Part shown: positions 6,412-9,315 of the stretch, one piece after another | Numbering within the stretch: the first letter of the stretch is position 1 | How the letters are laid out: the number at the start of each line of letters is the position of its first letter | From: Saprospiraceae bacterium UBA2365 | GTDB taxonomy: Bacteria > Bacteroidota > Bacteroidia > Chitinophagales > Saprospiraceae | Reading direction: 5' to 3' | Assembly (NCBI GenBank): GCA_002344345.1 | Contig: DDTL01000159.1 | Span: 1-9,315 of the forward strand | Length of the DNA: 9,315 nucleotides | Notes under the pieces: model-generated | The model's database searches: none | What the model saw: the letters and a program-made list of their open reading frames with translations, nothing else | Told to the model about the DNA's origin: nothing | Translations under genes and position numbers: made by a program

Positions 6412-7719
6412 ATGCAAAAAGTGACCGTTTTCTGGTTCAGACGCGACCTTCGCCTGCACGACAACAAAGGTCTGTTGCATGCCCTTAAAAGTGCTTTCCC
6501 TGTGGTTCCGCTGTTCATTTTTGACCCGGACATCCTAAGCAAATTAACAGATCCGGCCGATAAACGCGTCAGCATTATCTATCACCTGCTCGAAGACATC
6601 AACCGGACACTGACCCAAAAACAAAGCTCATTGCTGGTGATGTACGGCAAACCGGAAGAAGTTTTCAGTCAACTGACCACGCGGTTTCAAATCATGGAAG
6701 TGCATACCAATCACGATTACGAACCCTATGCCGTTGCACGGGATCAACAGATCGCTACATTATTGCAAAAGAAAGAAATCCCGTTTTTCACTTATAAAGA
6801 TCAGGTCATTTTCGAAAAAGACGATATCGTCAAAAAAGACGGCAAGCCATACACTGTTTTCACGCCTTACAGCCGTACGTGGAAGTCCCGCCTGACACCC
6901 GATGACCTTCGCGAATGGCCTTCAGAAAACCTGTTGCACCATTTTTTCTGTCACCAGACATTCGATTTTCCACCTTTGTCCCTGGCAGGTTTTACTGAAA
7001 GCGGGACACGCCTGGCCCGGAACGAAATCAACCCGGAAGTTATAAAGAACTATGATCAGACCCGGAATTTCCCGGCTTTGCAACAAGGCACTTCGCAGAT
7101 GAGTGTTCACCTGCGTTTCGGGACAGTGAGCATCCGTCATTTAGTCAAACAAGCCCTTGAACTCAATGATACCTGGCTCGGCGAACTCATCTGGCGCGAA
7201 TTCTTTATGATGATCCTCTTTTCATTTCCCCATGTGGTCAGCAAAAGCTTCAAACCAAAATACGACCGCATCGCCTGGCGCAATGATGAAAAAGAATTTG
7301 ACCTTTGGTGTCGCGGCGAAACAGGTTATCCCATGGTGGATGCCGGCATGAAGGAGTTGAACTCCACCGGTTTGATGCACAACCGAGTCCGGATGGTCAC
7401 TGCCAGTTTTCTCACCAAACACTTGCTGATCGACTGGCGATGGGGAGAAGCCTATTTTGCAGAAAAACTGCTGGATTATGAATTATCTTCCAACAATGGC
7501 AACTGGCAATGGGCATCAGGCAGCGGTTGTGACGCAGCGCCCTATTTCCGGATATTCAACCCCGAAGAGCAACAAAAACGCTTCGATCCGGATGGTATTT
7601 ATATCCAGAAATGGCTCGGTCCAGACTGGCAGCAGACCATTCCTCCGCCCATCGTGGATCATCGTATGGCGAGAGAGCGCGCATTGAAGGTGTATGGGGA
7701 AGCGTTGAGAGAAGAATAA
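6412..7719 (+). CDS. phrB: Deoxyribodipyrimidine photolyase (class I cryptochrome/photolyase family)
   Basis: The enzyme repairs UV-induced cyclobutane pyrimidine dimers using light and reduced FAD. The 435-aa product has an N-terminal alpha/beta antenna domain opening with VFWFRRDLRLHDN (6-18) and a C-terminal FAD-binding helical domain. Visible family motifs are GELIWREFF (257-265), GETGYPMVDAGMKELNSTG (302-320), MHNRVRM (322-328), SNNGNWQWASGSG (360-372), DAAPYFRIFNP (374-384) and the final region around KWLGP. By alignment in memory to E. coli PhrB, the electron-transfer Trp triad is kept as W289, W342 and W365, and W261 stands at the substrate-contact position. The antenna cofactor cannot be told. 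A GTG eight codons upstream (6388) is possible, but the ATG fits the family start. The gene is more GC-rich than the pair that follows, and its last 79 bp are duplicated at 9012-9090. Confidence 0.95.
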   Translation: MQKVTVFWFRRDLRLHDNKGLLHALKSAFPVVPLFIFDPDILSKLTDPADKRVSIIYHLLEDINRTLTQKQSSLLVMYGKPEEVFSQLTTRFQIMEVHTNHDYEPYAVARDQQIATLLQKKEIPFFTYKDQVIFEKDDIVKKDGKPYTVFTPYSRTWKSRLTPDDLREWPSENLLHHFFCHQTFDFPPLSLAGFTESGTRLARNEINPEVIKNYDQTRNFPALQQGTSQMSVHLRFGTVSIRHLVKQALELNDTWLGELIWREFFMMILFSFPHVVSKSFKPKYDRIAWRNDEKEFDLWCRGETGYPMVDAGMKELNSTGLMHNRVRMVTASFLTKHLLIDWRWGEAYFAEKLLDYELSSNNGNWQWASGSGCDAAPYFRIFNPEEQQKRFDPDGIYIQKWLGPDWQQTIPPPIVDHRMARERALKVYGEALREE

Positions 7720-7749
7720 TCCTTTAAATATTTCGGAGGCGCTAGTTAA

Positions 7750-8409
7750 TCAACTTAGAAAATTGAATTCTTGTTTAACAGTTTCTTCAATGTCAAGTTT
7801 TATCAGTTCCCAATATTTATTTTTGAGGCATATCGGCTCAAAGTCATCTTCTGCTTCTTTAAAATCAATCATCTTTTTTAGTATTACTTCTTTGGGAAAG
7901 CTATATGGATATCTCCTTTCATAGAAATCCAGCATTTGCTGGAGGGAAAAGTATTCCAACAATTCATGCAAATCCCAGAAATCTTTCTTTCTGCCGTTAC
8001 GCCCGATCACATCCAGTTTCATGGCAGTAATTTCTTCCAATTGCGCCAAGCGGATCCCTTCAAGTTCCATTAAGGGAAAGATGAACGGATCCGTATAGTA
8101 AAGATCTACCTTTACCACTTCATCCTGACTTTTACCAATCAAATAGGATTCCCCCATACTATGGTTTCTACCAAATCCCAATTCTACATGATCAAATGTC
8201 TTCATAAATATTTGATCAATTTTTTCAAAATCAATCGAACCATATGCTGCATCTGTAAATAAATCAATGCCAACCGATATTCTATGACCCATCAACAAAC
8301 TTAAACATGTTCCGCCTACCAAACGAAAGGAGCTTAATTCATCAATTACCATAATAGTTTTAAGTACATCCAAAAGTACCGGAGAAACTGTGTTTATATG
8401 AAATTTCAT
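7750..8409 (-). CDS. AbiEii-type nucleotidyltransferase (toxin-like), altered DxD motif
   Basis: This 219-aa protein resembles the AbiEii/MenT-type nucleotidyltransferase toxins, which modify a cellular target, in studied members tRNA, when their antitoxin fails. It shows the family start motif VGGTCLSLLMGHR (31-43), a KVDLYY strand (100-105, D102 as likely third acidic residue) and the late AMKLDVIGRNGRKKDFWDLHEL segment (129-150). Where relatives usually read S-x-D-[LIV]-D after GHR, this protein reads SVGID: the first Asp is Gly47 (codon GGC at 8271-8269), one transition from GAC. D49 remains. Activity may be lost or weakened. It follows the HTH antitoxin-like gene by 13 nt, suggesting one transcript. 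The ATG at 8409 is preferred over an in-frame TTG at 8418. It converges with phrB, 30 bp away. Confidence 0.82.
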   Translation of the reverse strand: MKFHINTVSPVLLDVLKTIMVIDELSSFRLVGGTCLSLLMGHRISVGIDLFTDAAYGSIDFEKIDQIFMKTFDHVELGFGRNHSMGESYLIGKSQDEVVKVDLYYTDPFIFPLMELEGIRLAQLEEITAMKLDVIGRNGRKKDFWDLHELLEYFSLQQMLDFYERRYPYSFPKEVILKKMIDFKEAEDDFEPICLKNKYWELIKLDIEETVKQEFNFLS

Positions 8410-8422
8410 GGTGATCAATGAT

Positions 8423-8908
8423 TTATAGAATTAAATCCTTCTGGATGTTTTCTTCAATTGTAATCAATTCCTTTCTTATAGCTTCCTCTCCATAGAACGA
8501 AATGATCTCCTTTATCTCCATTTCATTTCCTCTCTCAAAAATTCTTTTGATGATGGCGCTTTGATTGCGAACCCAGTCAATTTTACTAAAATCAGTGTCC
8601 CAAAATAGAATCTTCCTGATTTTACTTAAATCTGGTGTTATATTTTTATGTTGTTTTACCTGGCTTTTAACCTCATAGCATGCCTGCAACATCATAAAAT
8701 ATTCCTCATCACAATCAAAAATATGGCTTAAACGGATGGAGAGCTTTGGGTTTATTCCTCTTTTTTCTTTTAAAATGGAACTGATCGTCTGTGGATGTTC
8801 TCCAACGGCGCTGGCTAATTCATTGTTTTTTAATCCACGGACCTTGCTCTCTCTCCTTAAGATCGCTCCGGGGTGAATTCCTTTTATTTTGGATAATTCA
8901 GGAAGCAT
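8423..8908 (-). CDS. HigA-like HTH protein fused to DUF6922-like domain (antitoxin candidate)
   Basis: The 161-aa protein starts with a HigA/Xre-type helix-turn-helix domain: IHPGAILRRE (11-20), recognition region LASAVGEHPQTISSILKEKRG (31-51), and the typical end of that domain, DEEYFMMLQACYEV (67-80). Its second half (about 94-146), with ILFWDTDFSKIDW (100-112) and a KRIFERGN stretch (121-128), looks like the DUF6922 domain. In Bacteroidota that domain is commonly found as a short protein encoded directly before an AbiEii-type nucleotidyltransferase. The expected role is therefore to neutralise the downstream protein and to repress the shared promoter. The HTH-DUF6922 union in one chain is less usual than the short form I recall. 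A complete promoter lies just upstream, and the start at 8908 is the only reasonable ATG. Confidence 0.82.
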   Translation of the reverse strand: MLPELSKIKGIHPGAILRRESKVRGLKNNELASAVGEHPQTISSILKEKRGINPKLSIRLSHIFDCDEEYFMMLQACYEVKSQVKQHKNITPDLSKIRKILFWDTDFSKIDWVRNQSAIIKRIFERGNEMEIKEIISFYGEEAIRKELITIEENIQKDLIL

Positions 8909-8919
8909 CTTTTTTTATT

Positions 8920-8949
8920 CAAAGTTATATAAAATTAATAACTAAACAA
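8920..8949 (-). promoter_or_regulatory. Bacteroidota-type promoter of the toxin-antitoxin pair
   Basis: On the minus strand TTG (8949-8947) is followed after exactly 19 nt by TAACTTTG (8927-8920), matching the TTG-N19-TAnnTTTG consensus of the Bacteroidota primary sigma factor. The ATG lies 11 nt beyond the -7 box, giving a very short leader. This is the best promoter in the window. Autorepression by the HTH protein is an inference. Confidence 0.6.
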
Positions 8950-9011
8950 TTTTGTTTATTTTTTAATTCCCTTCTTATATGATTCTTTATAATTTCCAAC
9001 TGAAAAACATG

Positions 9012-9090
9012 TCCTCCGCCCATCGTGGATCACAGTATGGTGAGAGAGCGCGCATTGAAGGTTTATGGGGAAGCGCTCCGGGAAGGGTAA
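9012..9090 (+). pseudogene. Orphan second copy of the phrB 3' end
   Basis: These 79 bp align without gaps to 7641-7719, the end of phrB, with 10 differences (87% identity). Read in the photolyase frame they encode PPPIVDHSMVRERALKVYG then EALREG and a TAA, so the frame and stop are intact. There is no homologous upstream photolyase sequence, beyond a doubtful vestige at 9000-9010, so it cannot be a gene by itself. It is the remnant of a diverged photolyase allele or paralogue, separated from phrB by the toxin-antitoxin pair. Confidence 0.88.
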
Positions 9091-9175
9091 CAATGTAAGA
9101 TAAGTAATTCAGGCTTTCAAATCATCAGTATTACAATCATGCACAAAATTAAAAACTGTTGTCTTTTAGGCGCTT

Positions 9176-9312
9176 AGTGTCTTAAAAATTGAATTCGTGC
9201 ATTTTTTGGATGAACTTTTAAGAAAGTTGATGAAAAATTAATGCTACGCAGAATATTTACCCCGTAGGATGTAAATCCAACGAGGTTCTAAATCATTTTC
9301 CTCTTTGGTTCT
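9176..9312. repeat. Interspersed repeat element, right inverted copy
   Basis: Read on the minus strand this matches the element at 5947-6174 in three identical blocks: 9289-9312 (24 nt), 9249-9279 (31 nt) and 9176-9202 (27 nt). It has about one 31-bp unit where the left copy has three to four. Just left of it, ATGCAC (9139-9144) and GTGCAT (9197-9202) frame a GCGC-centred stretch, which may be part of the same element. The window ends a few bases after the match, so the outer boundary cannot be fixed. Confidence 0.72.
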
Positions 9313-9315
9313 GGC

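Noticed and set aside
6214..6480. 88-codon minus-strand frame upstream of phrB
   Set aside because: It overlaps the phrB N-terminal codons antisense, has biased composition, and no recognisable motif.

Overview
The window looks like a chromosomal segment from a member of the Bacteroidota, possibly an uncultured Saprospiria- or Chitinophagia-like lineage. The evidence is the kind of genes present (SUMF1-like lipoprotein, EFR1-type flavodoxin/ferredoxin protein, DUF6922-type antitoxin), the lack of clear Shine-Dalgarno sequences, AT-rich spacers, and several TAnnTTTG elements just upstream of starts, which match the Bacteroidota -7 promoter box. The species cannot be named from the sequence alone.

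Layout, left to right. Positions 1-388 are AT-rich and gene-free, with an imperfect hairpin. A 220-bp element follows (389-608) and recurs in the same orientation at 3879-4098, about 96% identical with no indels. Between the two copies lies a minus-strand gene group: a 290-aa AraC-type regulator with a GyrI-like ligand-binding domain, and upstream of it a membrane-attached flavodoxin plus two-[4Fe-4S] protein. These two share a 4-nt ATGA overlap and form an operon. Downstream are a SUMF1/FGE-like lipoprotein and a possible 46-aa ORF coupled to it by a GTGA overlap. After the second element comes fhs (formate-tetrahydrofolate ligase, minus strand), a single-carbon metabolism enzyme.

fhs and phrB (class I photolyase, plus strand) are divergent. 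The gap between them holds a repeat element built round a 31-bp tandem unit with a GC-rich palindrome. The same element, with only one unit, lies inverted at the right edge (9176-9312). The two copies enclose phrB and a minus-strand toxin-antitoxin-like pair: a HigA-like HTH protein fused to a DUF6922-like domain, and an AbiEii-type nucleotidyltransferase whose DxD motif reads GxD.

The most unusual structure is at the toxin-antitoxin locus. The last 79 bp of phrB are present a second time (9012-9090, 87% identical, still in frame to a stop) just beyond the antitoxin promoter, so the pair sits between two versions of the photolyase 3' end. The pair is visibly more AT-rich than phrB. This suggests an accessory cassette that entered at the end of phrB and either brought or displaced a gene tail. 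No integrase or transposase is visible in the window.
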